The notes under the pieces were generated by a model. That model had not been told where the DNA came from. It did no database searches and saw nothing but the letters and a program-made list of their open reading frames with translations. Of a stretch of 64,000 bases of DNA, positions 26,129 to 34,216 are shown piece by piece. Each line of letters opens with the position of its first letter. Within the stretch, counting starts at the first letter, position 1. The translations under genes and the position numbers were made by a program. The stretch is from Acidobacteriota bacterium (GTDB lineage Bacteria; Acidobacteriota; Terriglobia; Acidiferrales; UBA7541), in NCBI GenBank assembly GCA_013289715.1, contig JABCZJ010000001.1, positions 186,001 to 250,000 of the forward strand, given 5' to 3'.

Positions 26129-27049
26129 TCAAGTGCTGACCAGGACGATGCCGATGAAGATCAGGACGATGCCCAGCCATTGGGAGCGTTCTAGGCGTTC
26201 GCGGAGGAAGATCCAGGCTAGCAGGACCGTGAAGGCGCCGTAGAGGGAGGCTAGGACGCTGACGACTGATACCTGGCCGGTGCTTAGGCCGGCGTTGTTG
26301 GCAACGAATGCGGCTGTGTCGAGGATGCCTACGGCCAGGAGCAGCCACCAGACGCTGCCGCGGGGGAGCTTTAGCGTTTGGCGTGTGGGCGCGGCGGCAA
26401 CAGAGAGCGCTATGAGAGCTGTTAGACGCATGACCCAGACGGAGACGGCGCTGCCTACTGCTGGGACTACGTGAAATCCTAAAAACCAGAAGAGGATGCC
26501 GAAACCTAGCGCGGCGCACATGGCCCAACCTATGCCTGTTGATAGATGCGCGCGGGACGTTTCTCCGCGGGAGGCGGTAGCGCTGTCTAGAACCTTTTCT
26601 GCTTGCGTGGTTTTTGATTGTACGAAGGAAGTCGCGGCCAGGATTATGCCCAGCAGCGTGACGCCGAGTCCTGTCGCGCGGACTGCGTGGATGCGTTCCC
26701 CGCTTAGGAGCGAGAGCGCTACCGTTAGGGCTGGATAGCTCGAGGAAACTGGGCCGACGATGCTCATAGTGCCGTGTTCGAAGGAATGGTAGAGGGCTAG
26801 GGACGCGAGCATGTTCAGAACGCCCGCGGCTACAGCCATGGCCCACGGTCGCCAGCCTGGGGCGATGCCGTGCGAGAAGCCTCCGGTGGATTTCAGATAC
26901 ACGCTGAGCGCTAGGAAACCGAAAAATTGCATGAAGAAAAGTGTGCGGTAGGCGCCGACTTGGCGTGAGGCGAAGCGGGCGGCGAAATCGGCGGCGCCCC
27001 AGGAGATGGCGCCAGTTAGGCCGAGGATGATCGCGAGCGAAATATTCAT
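26129..27049 (-). CDS. EamA/DMT-family transporter
   Basis: This 306-residue membrane protein has about ten hydrophobic segments arranged as two EamA repeats (SLAIILGLTGAISWGAAD at the start; VWWLLLAVGILDTAAFVAN and ERSQWLGIVLIFIGIVLV in the second half). It is a drug/metabolite-type exporter; its substrate is unknown. The ATG at 27049 fits the first helix. The open frame runs 23 codons further, but those fall in an R2 repeat, so they are not coding. It may export a metabolite linked to the PhyH gene. Confidence 0.85.
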   Translation of the reverse strand: MNISLAIILGLTGAISWGAADFAARFASRQVGAYRTLFFMQFFGFLALSVYLKSTGGFSHGIAPGWRPWAMAVAAGVLNMLASLALYHSFEHGTMSIVGPVSSSYPALTVALSLLSGERIHAVRATGLGVTLLGIILAATSFVQSKTTQAEKVLDSATASRGETSRAHLSTGIGWAMCAALGFGILFWFLGFHVVPAVGSAVSVWVMRLTALIALSVAAAPTRQTLKLPRGSVWWLLLAVGILDTAAFVANNAGLSTGQVSVVSVLASLYGAFTVLLAWIFLRERLERSQWLGIVLIFIGIVLVST

Positions 27050-27060
27050 GGTCGGAAGCA

Positions 27061-27122
27061 GCAACGTCAACGTCGCCCGGCTAAAGCTGGCCGCTACCAA
27101 TTCAACGGCGCAATTCAAATTC
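27061..27122 (+). repeat. dispersed repeat R2
   Basis: The copy has GCAACGTCAACGTCGCCCGG, GCTGGCCGCTACCAATTCAA and CGGCGCAATTC. It lies between the EamA and uracil-DNA glycosylase genes and is followed by a second hairpin of GCCGGCG / CGCCGGC arms (27135-27151). Confidence 0.65.
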
Positions 27123-27176
27123 TAAAGCAACAGAGCCGGCGGACGCCGGCGCTGCCAACCGCAGAGGTACGCGGCA

Positions 27177-28109
27177 TTAGCGTTTTTTTGGTTGCAGACC
27201 TAAGACGGCCATAACTTTTTGCAGGTCTTTCCAGACTTCGGGTTTCGCGCCAGGATTGCGGAGCAGATACGCGGGGTGATAGGTGGGCATTAATTTTGCG
27301 CCGCGAAAGTCGAACCACTCGCCGCGGAATTTGGAGATGCCTTGGGTGGTTTGCAGGAGCGTCTGCGCGGAGCAGCTGCCGAGGGTGCAGATCACTTTGG
27401 GTTTGATGGTGTCAATCTGGCGCATCAGAAATGGCGAGCAGGTGGTGATTTCGTCTTTTTCTGGCAGGCGATTCTCCGGGGGGCGGCATTTGACTACGTT
27501 GGCGATGTAGACGTCCTCGCGTTGCAGGCCCATGGCTTTGATCATGTCGGTGAGAAGTTTTCCGGCGCGGCCGACGAACGGTTCGCCGCTCAGATCTTCG
27601 TCGCGGCCGGGACCTTCGCCGACGAACATGAGGTCGGCGTTGGGATTGCCCGTGCCGAAAACGATTTTGGTGCGGCCTTTGTGGAGTTTGCAGCGGGTGC
27701 AATCGCCGATGTCTTCGCGGATGCGGAGGAGGGTGTCGCCTTCGATGCGCTCGATTACTTCGAACAGTGATCGGGCGGCGGTTGCGGGCAGGATTGTGGC
27801 GGCGGGCGATTTCTGCGAGGCGGATGCCGCGACATTCCTTGGAGCGCCCGACGCACGGCCGGGAGCTGCAGCGGCTATCATCGCCGGAGCGCTTGCGAGG
27901 ATCGCGGCAGTCGAGACCGCGCTGGATGTCGCGACGCTGGGCGACTCAACTGGCCCGGCGGCGGATTCGACGATCGCGTGCAATGGTGGGCGGTCACGAT
28001 AGTAGGGGCTTAGGCCGAGGTCTTCGCCGTAGCGCAGCCAGTCTTTCACTTGTTCTTCAAGGTGCGTTTCGCTGCGGCCGCCCACACTTGCCCGCTTGGC
28101 CGGATCCAT
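27177..28109 (-). CDS. family-4 uracil-DNA glycosylase
   Basis: This enzyme removes uracil from DNA. The 310-residue protein has an N-terminal region (1-40), a long Ala/Ser/Pro-rich linker (about 48-115), then the catalytic core: four cysteines for an iron-sulfur cluster (CTRCK, KCRPP, CTLGSCS), the active-site block [17 protein letters not shown] and the base-pocket tail [11 protein letters not shown]. The linker is longer than usual. The ATG at 28109 has a strong GAGGAGG site. It lies 35 bp downstream of coaBC on the same strand. Confidence 0.9.
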   Translation of the reverse strand: MDPAKRASVGGRSETHLEEQVKDWLRYGEDLGLSPYYRDRPPLHAIVESAAGPVESPSVATSSAVSTAAILASAPAMIAAAAPGRASGAPRNVAASASQKSPAATILPATAARSLFEVIERIEGDTLLRIREDIGDCTRCKLHKGRTKIVFGTGNPNADLMFVGEGPGRDEDLSGEPFVGRAGKLLTDMIKAMGLQREDVYIANVVKCRPPENRLPEKDEITTCSPFLMRQIDTIKPKVICTLGSCSAQTLLQTTQGISKFRGEWFDFRGAKLMPTYHPAYLLRNPGAKPEVWKDLQKVMAVLGLQPKKR

Positions 28110-28144
28110 CGAATCCTCCTCTTGAGAATGTACCGCTTGAGAAT

Positions 28145-29353
28145 CTACTTGGAATGTTTCTGAATATCCAGTACCTGGTCGAGGATACGATTGGCTACGT
28201 CGAATTTATTGAGCTGAGGGAGCGCGAGCTCGCGGCCATCGCGGAGAAAGAGCGTGACGATGTTGGTGTCGGTATCGAAGCCAGCGCCGGCTTGGGTGAC
28301 GTCGTTGGCGACGATCATGTCTGCTGCTTTGCGCAGGAGCTTGCCGCGGGCGTTTTCGGCGACGTTGTTTGTTTCGGCGGCGAAGCCTACCAGAATGCGA
28401 TTACCTTTTTCGCGGCCCAGTTCGGCGAGAATGTCGGGGGTGGGTTCGAGCTCGAGAGTGAAGGTGCCATCGCCGCGTTTGATTTTTTTATCTTGCTCGG
28501 CGGCGGGGCGGAAATCGGAGACGGCGGCGGCCATGATGGCTACGTTGGCTTCGCGGGCGCGTTCGAGGACGGAGCGCTGCATCTGTTCTGTGGAGCGCAC
28601 GGGAACCCAATCGACGCCTTGGGGAATTTTTAGATCCGTAGGCCCACTAACGAGAATGACGCGCGCGCCGCGACGATGCGCGGCTTCGGCGAGAGCGTAG
28701 CCCATTTTGCCGGAAGAGCGATTCGTGAGGAAGCGGACCGGGTCGAGGCTTTCGCAGGTGGGACCGGCGGTGACGAGTACCGTCTGCCCGGTGAAATCGT
28801 GACGCAGGCCCAGGACTTCGCAAACTTTTTTTACGATGGATTCGGTGGCGGCCAGGCGGCCGGCGCCCGTCATGCCGCAGGCCAGGTAGCCTTCGTCGGG
28901 ATCGACGACGTGCACGCCACGGGCGCGCAGGGCGGTTAGATTTTGCTGTGTGGCGGGATGCTCCCACATATTTACGTTCATCGCGGGGGCGACGACGACC
29001 GGAGCTTTGGTGGCAAGATAGAGAGTGGAGAGAAAATCCTCGGCGATGCCGTGCGCAAATTTTCCGAGGATGTCGGCGGTGGCTGGAGCGACTAGCAGCA
29101 GGTCAATGCGCTGAGCTACGGCTATGTGTTCGATGGCGCTTTCGACATTGGCGGGGCCTGAGCCGGCTGTCGCGAAAATGTCTGTAATTACTTTTTGTCC
29201 GGTTAGCGCGGCGAAGGTCAGCGGGGTGATGAATTCCTGGGCGGCACGGGTCATTACGACCTGGACGTCCAGTTTTTCGTTTTGCAGGCGGCGGACGAGT
29301 TCGGCGGCTTTGTAGGCCGCTACGCCGCCGGTTACGCCGAGAGCGAGTTTCAT
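28145..29353 (-). CDS. coaBC: bifunctional phosphopantothenoylcysteine decarboxylase/synthetase
   Basis: CoaBC makes phosphopantetheine for coenzyme A in two steps. The 402-residue protein has the flavin decarboxylase half (GVTGGVAAYKAAELVRRLQ, VAPAMNVNMWEHPATQ and the catalytic cysteine in GYLACGMTGAGRL). The synthetase half has VTAGPTCESLDPVRFLTN, the AAAVSDFRP block and a K-K-K loop. The start ATG at 29353 opens the flavin fold directly. Confidence 0.95.
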   Translation of the reverse strand: MKLALGVTGGVAAYKAAELVRRLQNEKLDVQVVMTRAAQEFITPLTFAALTGQKVITDIFATAGSGPANVESAIEHIAVAQRIDLLLVAPATADILGKFAHGIAEDFLSTLYLATKAPVVVAPAMNVNMWEHPATQQNLTALRARGVHVVDPDEGYLACGMTGAGRLAATESIVKKVCEVLGLRHDFTGQTVLVTAGPTCESLDPVRFLTNRSSGKMGYALAEAAHRRGARVILVSGPTDLKIPQGVDWVPVRSTEQMQRSVLERAREANVAIMAAAVSDFRPAAEQDKKIKRGDGTFTLELEPTPDILAELGREKGNRILVGFAAETNNVAENARGKLLRKAADMIVANDVTQAGAGFDTDTNIVTLFLRDGRELALPQLNKFDVANRILDQVLDIQKHSK

Positions 29354-29390
29354 GGGGTTTCCGTCCGCCTAACGGGTTGATGAATGATGC

Positions 29391-29577
29391 GAAGTCAAAG
29401 GCAACGTCAAAGGCGCCCGCCTCAAAAGCAAAAGCGGGCGGCCGCTACGAGTTCAACGGCAACCTCAGAAGCGGGCGCAGCAAGCAGCGCGCCTACGAAT
29501 TCAACGCCAGCGTCAAAAGCAACGTCAAAGACGCCCGTCCCGCTTCGCCGGACGGCCGCTACAAATGCAAAACCTGC
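29391..29577 (+). repeat. compound R2 repeat, about three units in tandem
   Basis: Unit one is 29391-29470 (AAGGCAACGTCAAAGGCGCC ... GCGGGCGGCCGCTACGAGTT); unit two is a shorter 29471-29518; unit three is 29519-29577 (GCAACGTCAAAGACGCCCGT ... GGACGGCCGCTACAAATGC). The unit ends recur as direct repeats, so units seem to be joined head to tail. It lies between coaBC and rpoZ. Confidence 0.7.
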
Positions 29578-29585
29578 CCCCGCGT

Positions 29586-29810
29586 TCACTTCTTCTTTTT
29601 CTCGTTGATGTCTTCGGCTTGTTCGTTGAGGTGGGGGGCGTCGTATTCGAGCAGGCCCTTTTGCAGTTCTTCTTCGGCGATGCGCGTGGTTTTGCGCGAC
29701 CGGGGGTTATCCACCATGGGGCGGCCGCCGATCAGCAATTGCCGAGCGCGACGCGCGACGACTACGACGTAGGCAAATTGGCTATCTGGTGCATCCTTGA
29801 GATGAGCCAT
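29586..29810 (-). CDS. rpoZ: DNA-directed RNA polymerase omega subunit
   Basis: Omega helps assemble RNA polymerase around beta prime. The 74-residue protein has the family core VVVVARRARQLLIGGRP, the KTTRIAEEELQKGLL helix and a lysine-rich tail. The open frame has a TTG at 29828, but that codon overlaps the GGAGG site; the ATG at 29810 is 11 bases after it and 7 bases after the gmk stop, as in the usual gmk-rpoZ pair. Confidence 0.9.
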   Translation of the reverse strand: MAHLKDAPDSQFAYVVVVARRARQLLIGGRPMVDNPRSRKTTRIAEEELQKGLLEYDAPHLNEQAEDINEKKKK

Positions 29811-29817
29811 GTGAAGA

Positions 29818-30438
29818 TCAGCCTCCAAAAGACTTCAGGATTTCGCGAATTCGTTCTTCGTTCGGCGCCACCCGGCAACGCGAGCCCAGAGCGATGGCCT
29901 GCACTTCCCTGCCTGCGCGCTGGACGTCATCGTTGATGATGGCGAAATCATAGCTGCTGTAGTTCAACATTTCCTGGCGGGCCCGTTCGAGCCGCCGGTG
30001 AATCTCGTCTTCGGAATCCTGCCCGCGCGCCCGAATGCGCCGTTCGAGTTCCGCGCGCGAAGGAGGCAAAACAAAAACGGCCACCGCGCCCGGAAGTTTG
30101 CGTTTCACCTGCAAAGCGCCCTGGACATCGATTTCCAGGACCAGATCTTTTTTCTTCGCTTGCGCTTCTTCCAGCCACTTGCGCGGAGTGCCGTACCAGT
30201 TCTTGCCGAACACCTGAGCGTATTCCAGGAATTCACCGCGTTCGACCATCTGCTGGAACTCACCCTCGGTAACAAAATTGTACCACTTGCCGTCGCTCTC
30301 CGTCTTGCGCGGCGAACGCGTAGTGCACGAAACAGACAGCAGGGTGCCGGGGACCTCCAGAATCTTCTCCACCAGGGTGGATTTTCCGGAGCCCGAGGGG
30401 CCGGAAACGATCAGCACCAGGGGGTTGGGCTGGCTCAT
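29818..30438 (-). CDS. gmk: guanylate kinase
   Basis: Gmk phosphorylates GMP to GDP with ATP. The 206-residue protein has the P-loop GPSGSGKSTL, the GMP-binding SVSCTTRSPRKTE and GEFLEYAQVFGKNWYGTP, and the lid RRIRARGQDSEDEI. The ATG at 30438 overlaps the yicC stop by four bases, so it is coupled to yicC, as in many bacteria. Confidence 0.96.
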   Translation of the reverse strand: MSQPNPLVLIVSGPSGSGKSTLVEKILEVPGTLLSVSCTTRSPRKTESDGKWYNFVTEGEFQQMVERGEFLEYAQVFGKNWYGTPRKWLEEAQAKKKDLVLEIDVQGALQVKRKLPGAVAVFVLPPSRAELERRIRARGQDSEDEIHRRLERARQEMLNYSSYDFAIINDDVQRAGREVQAIALGSRCRVAPNEERIREILKSFGG

Positions 30439-31385
30439 TCGATGTTCTGCACCTGTTCGCGCAATTTTTCGATCTCGGATTTAATTTCCAGGCCGAGGCG
30501 CGTGATGTCGAGGCCTTCGGCGTCGTTGCCCGGCGTTTTGGAAAGCAGGGTGTTGGATTCTCGCTGCATTTCCTGCAGCAGGAAGTCGAGTTTCTTGCCG
30601 ACGTCGGAAGCGCCCGAGAGCAGCGACTCAAATTGTTGCACGTGACTGCGCAAGCGCGCCAGTTCCTCGGAGACATCGCTGCGCTCGGCGGCGATGGAGG
30701 CTTCTTGCGCGAGGCGCGCGGGATCGAGTGGAGCTTCGCCGAGCAATTCCTGCAGGCGCGCGGCGAGGCGCTTGGCGAAAGCAGGGCGCGCGCCTTCTAC
30801 CAGTGTGTCCAGTTGGGCGCCGAGAGCGGCGATATGGCGCAGGCGCTCGGACATTTCCTCGCGCAGGTGACTGGCTTCCTGTTCGCGCATGCGATCGAGT
30901 TTATCGAGCGCTTCGCTGAGGCAGCGGGCTACGACGGATTCGAGGCGTTCGAGTTCGCCTTCGACGGATGCGGCGGCCGCACCGATGACGCCGGGCAAGC
31001 GCAGGATGGAGGCGAGATCGGGTTCGGTTTGGATGCCGAATTCTTGACGGAGCGAATTGACGGCCTTGAGATACGCGGCCGCGACATCGTGATTCACGCC
31101 GACGGCCGCGGGACCTGCGAGTTCATAGTGCAACGTGAAATCCAGATGGCCGCGGCGAACGCGTTCGCGGAGGATCTGGCGGATGCGCGGTTCCAGAGGC
31201 TCGAAGCCTTCGGGAATGCGCAAATGCAAATCCAGGAAGCGATGATTCACGGCGCGGATGGTAACGCGCAGGCTCCAGCCGCTTTCAACGGCGCGGGCTT
31301 GCGCATAGCCCGTCATTGATTTCAGGCCGGTGGGTTGCGGCTTCGGGGGATTCACGGAGATTGATTGTGAGCCGGTGCTGGTCAT
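30435..31385 (-). CDS. yicC: YicC-family endoribonuclease
   Basis: YicC is a stress-related RNA-acting protein. The 316-residue protein shows SMTGYAQA, RAVNHRFLDLHLRIPEGFE, the VRRGHLDFTLHYE block and the C-terminal KKLDFLLQEMQRESNTLLSK with KTPG and LKSEIEKLREQVQNIE-like helix. Start ATG is at 31385, two bases after the msbA stop. It overlaps gmk. Confidence 0.92.
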   Translation of the reverse strand: MTSTGSQSISVNPPKPQPTGLKSMTGYAQARAVESGWSLRVTIRAVNHRFLDLHLRIPEGFEPLEPRIRQILRERVRRGHLDFTLHYELAGPAAVGVNHDVAAAYLKAVNSLRQEFGIQTEPDLASILRLPGVIGAAAASVEGELERLESVVARCLSEALDKLDRMREQEASHLREEMSERLRHIAALGAQLDTLVEGARPAFAKRLAARLQELLGEAPLDPARLAQEASIAAERSDVSEELARLRSHVQQFESLLSGASDVGKKLDFLLQEMQRESNTLLSKTPGNDAEGLDITRLGLEIKSEIEKLREQVQNIE

Positions 31386-31387
31386 GT

Positions 31388-33268
31388 TTACAAGGGGCCC
31401 GCCGCGCGCGACGCAGGTTCGGCATCGCGAAATTGCATTTCATACAATCGGGCGTAAAGACCGCGGCGCGAGAGCAATTCCTCGTGAGTACCGCGCTCGC
31501 GAATTGTCCCCCCTTCGAGGACAGCAATCAAGTCCGCGCGGCGAATGGTGGAGAGGCGGTGGGCGATTACGAAGACGGTGCGGCCGGTCATTAAATTATT
31601 GAGCGCGCTTTGCACGAGCATTTCGGATTCGGAGTCGAGCTCGGAAGTGGCTTCGTCGAGGATGAGGATCGGCGCGTCTTTGAGCAAGGCGCGCGCAATC
31701 GCGAGGCGTTGGCGTTGGCCGCCGGAGAGACGCTGGCCGCGGTCGCCGATCAGGGTTTGGTAACCCTTGGGCATTTGCATGATGAAATCGTGGGCCATGG
31801 CGGCTTTGGCGGCGGAGAGAACTTTTTCTTCGGCGAGGTCGGGACGACCGTAACAGAGATTGCTCCAGATCGTATCGTTGAACAGGATGGTTTCTTGGGT
31901 GACGATGGCCATTTGTCCGCGCAGCGAGCGCAGGGTAACGTCGCGGAGGTCGTGGCCGTCAATGCGCACGGCACCGGAGGTCGGAGTGTAAAAGCGAGGA
32001 AGGAGATTGACGAGGGTGGTCTTTCCGGCACCGCTGGAGCCGACGATGGCGACGACGGCGCCTGCGGGAACATTAAGCGCGATGTTGCTGAGCGTGAGCG
32101 AATCGGCGTCGTCATATTTGAAGTTGGCGTTTTCGAATTCCACGGAATGCGAAAAGGGAGGCAGCGCGACGGCGTCGGGTGCGTCGAGTTTTTCCTCGGG
32201 CAAGTCGAGGAGCTTGAAAACCTGGGAAGAAGTGCCCAGCGCCTGCACGAAGAGTTGATAGATGCTGCCGAGGCGCTTGATGGGTTCGTAGGCTTTGAAC
32301 AGCGCGAAGGTGAAGGCGCCGAAGGAACCGATGCTCATGCGACCGATTTTAATTTCGCCGCGGGCGTAGAGCAGGATCATGGCGATGACTACGGCGCCGA
32401 GGACGTCCATGATGGGGCCGGTGGCAGCCATGGCGCGGATCCAACGCATGTTCTCGCGGAGCAGGTTGCGCGCGGCTTCGCGGAATTTGCGAATTTCGAA
32501 ACCTTCCATGCCGAAGGCTTTTACGACGCGATTGCCGCTGATGGTTTCCTGGAGGATTTGGCTGAGATCGGCGAGGCGGGTGCGGCTGGTTTCGGTGGAG
32601 CGGCGGATGCGGCGGGTCAGTTTTGCGACCGGCCACACCACTAGCGGAACGAGGACGGCGGAGCCGACGGCCATGCGCCAGTCAATCACGAGGAGCACGG
32701 TGACAAATATGACCAGGTTGAAGATCTGGCGAAAGAAATCAGCGAGGTAGTCGGAGAAGGCGGTGCGCATCTGCTCGATATCGGCGATCACCGCGGACAT
32801 AACCCGGCCGACAGGATTGTGGTGAAAAAATCCCACGGGTTGCTGCACGATTTTGATGTAGACGCTATTGCGGAGATTGGTGACGCCGGCGAGGCCCACA
32901 TATTGGATCAGGGTGCTGCCGAAATATTCGGCAATCGCCTTTACCATAAAAATGAAAAGTAGAGAGAGGGCGAAGACGGACCAGACATGGTGCACGCGCG
33001 AGGGAACGAAATCGTTCAAGTAGACGATCCGATCGGTGCCGGGTACCTGAAAGAGGACGAGCTTCTGCAGCGCCGACAGCGGGTTCAGGACGACGTCAAG
33101 CGCGGGCTTGATCGCGAACGCGACCAGACCTTCGGCGACGCCCATGATGGCCATGAGCAGAATGCCGCCGGCTAGGGGCAGCGTGTAAGGAGCGAGGTGG
33201 CGAAGCAGCCGCCGAAGCTCTTCACCCTGGGTGAGGTTCGCGGTGATGTCTATTTTTTCAGAAGCCAA
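31388..33268 (-). CDS. msbA: ABC transporter, MsbA-like lipid flippase
   Basis: This 626-residue half-transporter probably flips lipid A-core across the inner membrane. It has six membrane segments (about 25-310) with the exporter EAA-like coupling region, then an ATPase with Walker A GSSGAGKTT, signature LSGGQRQRLA, Walker B ILILDEATSELD and H-loop AHRLST. The start is a TTG at 33268; an AAGGG is nearby. The likely operon runs msbA-yicC-gmk-rpoZ. An MsbA is consistent with the LPS-export genes to its left; substrate assignment is by similarity. Confidence 0.85.
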   Translation of the reverse strand: MASEKIDITANLTQGEELRRLLRHLAPYTLPLAGGILLMAIMGVAEGLVAFAIKPALDVVLNPLSALQKLVLFQVPGTDRIVYLNDFVPSRVHHVWSVFALSLLFIFMVKAIAEYFGSTLIQYVGLAGVTNLRNSVYIKIVQQPVGFFHHNPVGRVMSAVIADIEQMRTAFSDYLADFFRQIFNLVIFVTVLLVIDWRMAVGSAVLVPLVVWPVAKLTRRIRRSTETSRTRLADLSQILQETISGNRVVKAFGMEGFEIRKFREAARNLLRENMRWIRAMAATGPIMDVLGAVVIAMILLYARGEIKIGRMSIGSFGAFTFALFKAYEPIKRLGSIYQLFVQALGTSSQVFKLLDLPEEKLDAPDAVALPPFSHSVEFENANFKYDDADSLTLSNIALNVPAGAVVAIVGSSGAGKTTLVNLLPRFYTPTSGAVRIDGHDLRDVTLRSLRGQMAIVTQETILFNDTIWSNLCYGRPDLAEEKVLSAAKAAMAHDFIMQMPKGYQTLIGDRGQRLSGGQRQRLAIARALLKDAPILILDEATSELDSESEMLVQSALNNLMTGRTVFVIAHRLSTIRRADLIAVLEGGTIRERGTHEELLSRRGLYARLYEMQFRDAEPASRAAGPL

Positions 33269-33307
33269 ATGAGAGACCCTTGACCGCGCTCACGCGGCTT
33301 TACAATA

Positions 33308-34207
33308 TTAATTGGCCGACTTGTCAATATCGCGATGCACCACTTTGGCCGAGTAGCCTTTGTGCTTCAGGGCGCGACGGATGACTTCAGCCAGCGCAAC
33401 GGAACGATGCCGCCCACCGGTGCAGCCGACCGCCACGGTGAGATAGCTCTTGCCTTCGGAAATATAGTGCGGAATCAGGTACAACAACAGGCTTTCGATG
33501 CGGCGCAGGAATTCACCCGTTTGCGAGAAGGAACGGATGTAGCGCGCGACTCGCGGATCCTTGCCGCTGAATTGGCGCAGGCGCGGAACGAAATGCGGGT
33601 TGGGTAAAAAACGAACGTCGAAGACTAGGTCCGCGTCGGGAGGAATTCCGTAGCGGAAGCCGAAGCTGACGACCGAAACGAGCAGGGGGCGGCGGCTGGC
33701 ATTTTGGAAACGATCAATGATGAGCTGGCGCAGCTCGTGCACGTTGAATTTTGTGGTGTCAATAACTACGTCGGCAAGGCGGCGGATGGGCGCCATGCGG
33801 CGGCGCTCCAGGCGAATACCTTCGGCGATGGAATGATCCTGGCTGAGCGGGTGGGGGCGGCGGGTTTCGCTGAAGCGGCGGAGCAAGACTTCGTCGCTGG
33901 CTTCGACGAAAACCAGAGTAGCGGGGTGTTCGGACGCGAGCTTGCGATAAATTCCGGGGAGCTTTTCGATTTGCTCGCCTTCGCGCGCGTCCACAAGAAG
34001 CGCGGCGCGTTCCACTTCGCTGCCGCCTTCGACGTAGAGCTCGCTGAAGGTGGAAATCAGGCCGACAGGGAGGTTATCCACGCAATAAAAGCCGAGGTCT
34101 TCGAATGTGTTCAGCACCGAGCCTTTTCCGGAGCCGGAGAGGCCTGTGAGGATTACCAGTTGGCGGGCGTCGCGAGTGCGATTTCTGGGGATGCGGCGGC
34201 GCGTCAC
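33308..34207 (-). CDS. rapZ: RapZ-family nucleotide-binding protein
   Basis: RapZ (YvcJ in Gram-positives) is a P-loop protein; in enterobacteria it adapts RNase E to GlmZ small RNA and controls amino-sugar synthesis. The 299-residue protein has LTGLSGSGKGSVLNTFEDLG, GFYCVDNLP, the VFDVRFLPNPHF and CTGGRHRSVALAE C-terminal block. The start is GTG at 34207 with weak upstream site. It follows rpoN by 9 bp. The RNA-adapter role is not proven for this lineage. Confidence 0.92.
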   Translation of the reverse strand: MTRRRIPRNRTRDARQLVILTGLSGSGKGSVLNTFEDLGFYCVDNLPVGLISTFSELYVEGGSEVERAALLVDAREGEQIEKLPGIYRKLASEHPATLVFVEASDEVLLRRFSETRRPHPLSQDHSIAEGIRLERRRMAPIRRLADVVIDTTKFNVHELRQLIIDRFQNASRRPLLVSVVSFGFRYGIPPDADLVFDVRFLPNPHFVPRLRQFSGKDPRVARYIRSFSQTGEFLRRIESLLLYLIPHYISEGKSYLTVAVGCTGGRHRSVALAEVIRRALKHKGYSAKVVHRDIDKSAN

Positions 34208-34216
34208 GGCGGGTTT

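Noticed and set aside
26085..26846. N-terminal extension of the PhyH reading frame
   Set aside because: This part lies within the EamA gene in another frame and shows only Arg/Pro/His-rich shadow sequence.
29391..29577. CRISPR-like array
   Set aside because: The units differ in length and have no regular spacers, and no cas genes are present.
29377..29772. Open frame reading through the tandem R2 repeat
   Set aside because: It translates the repeat into Lys/Ser/Gly-rich sequence and then antisense rpoZ; no ribosome site.
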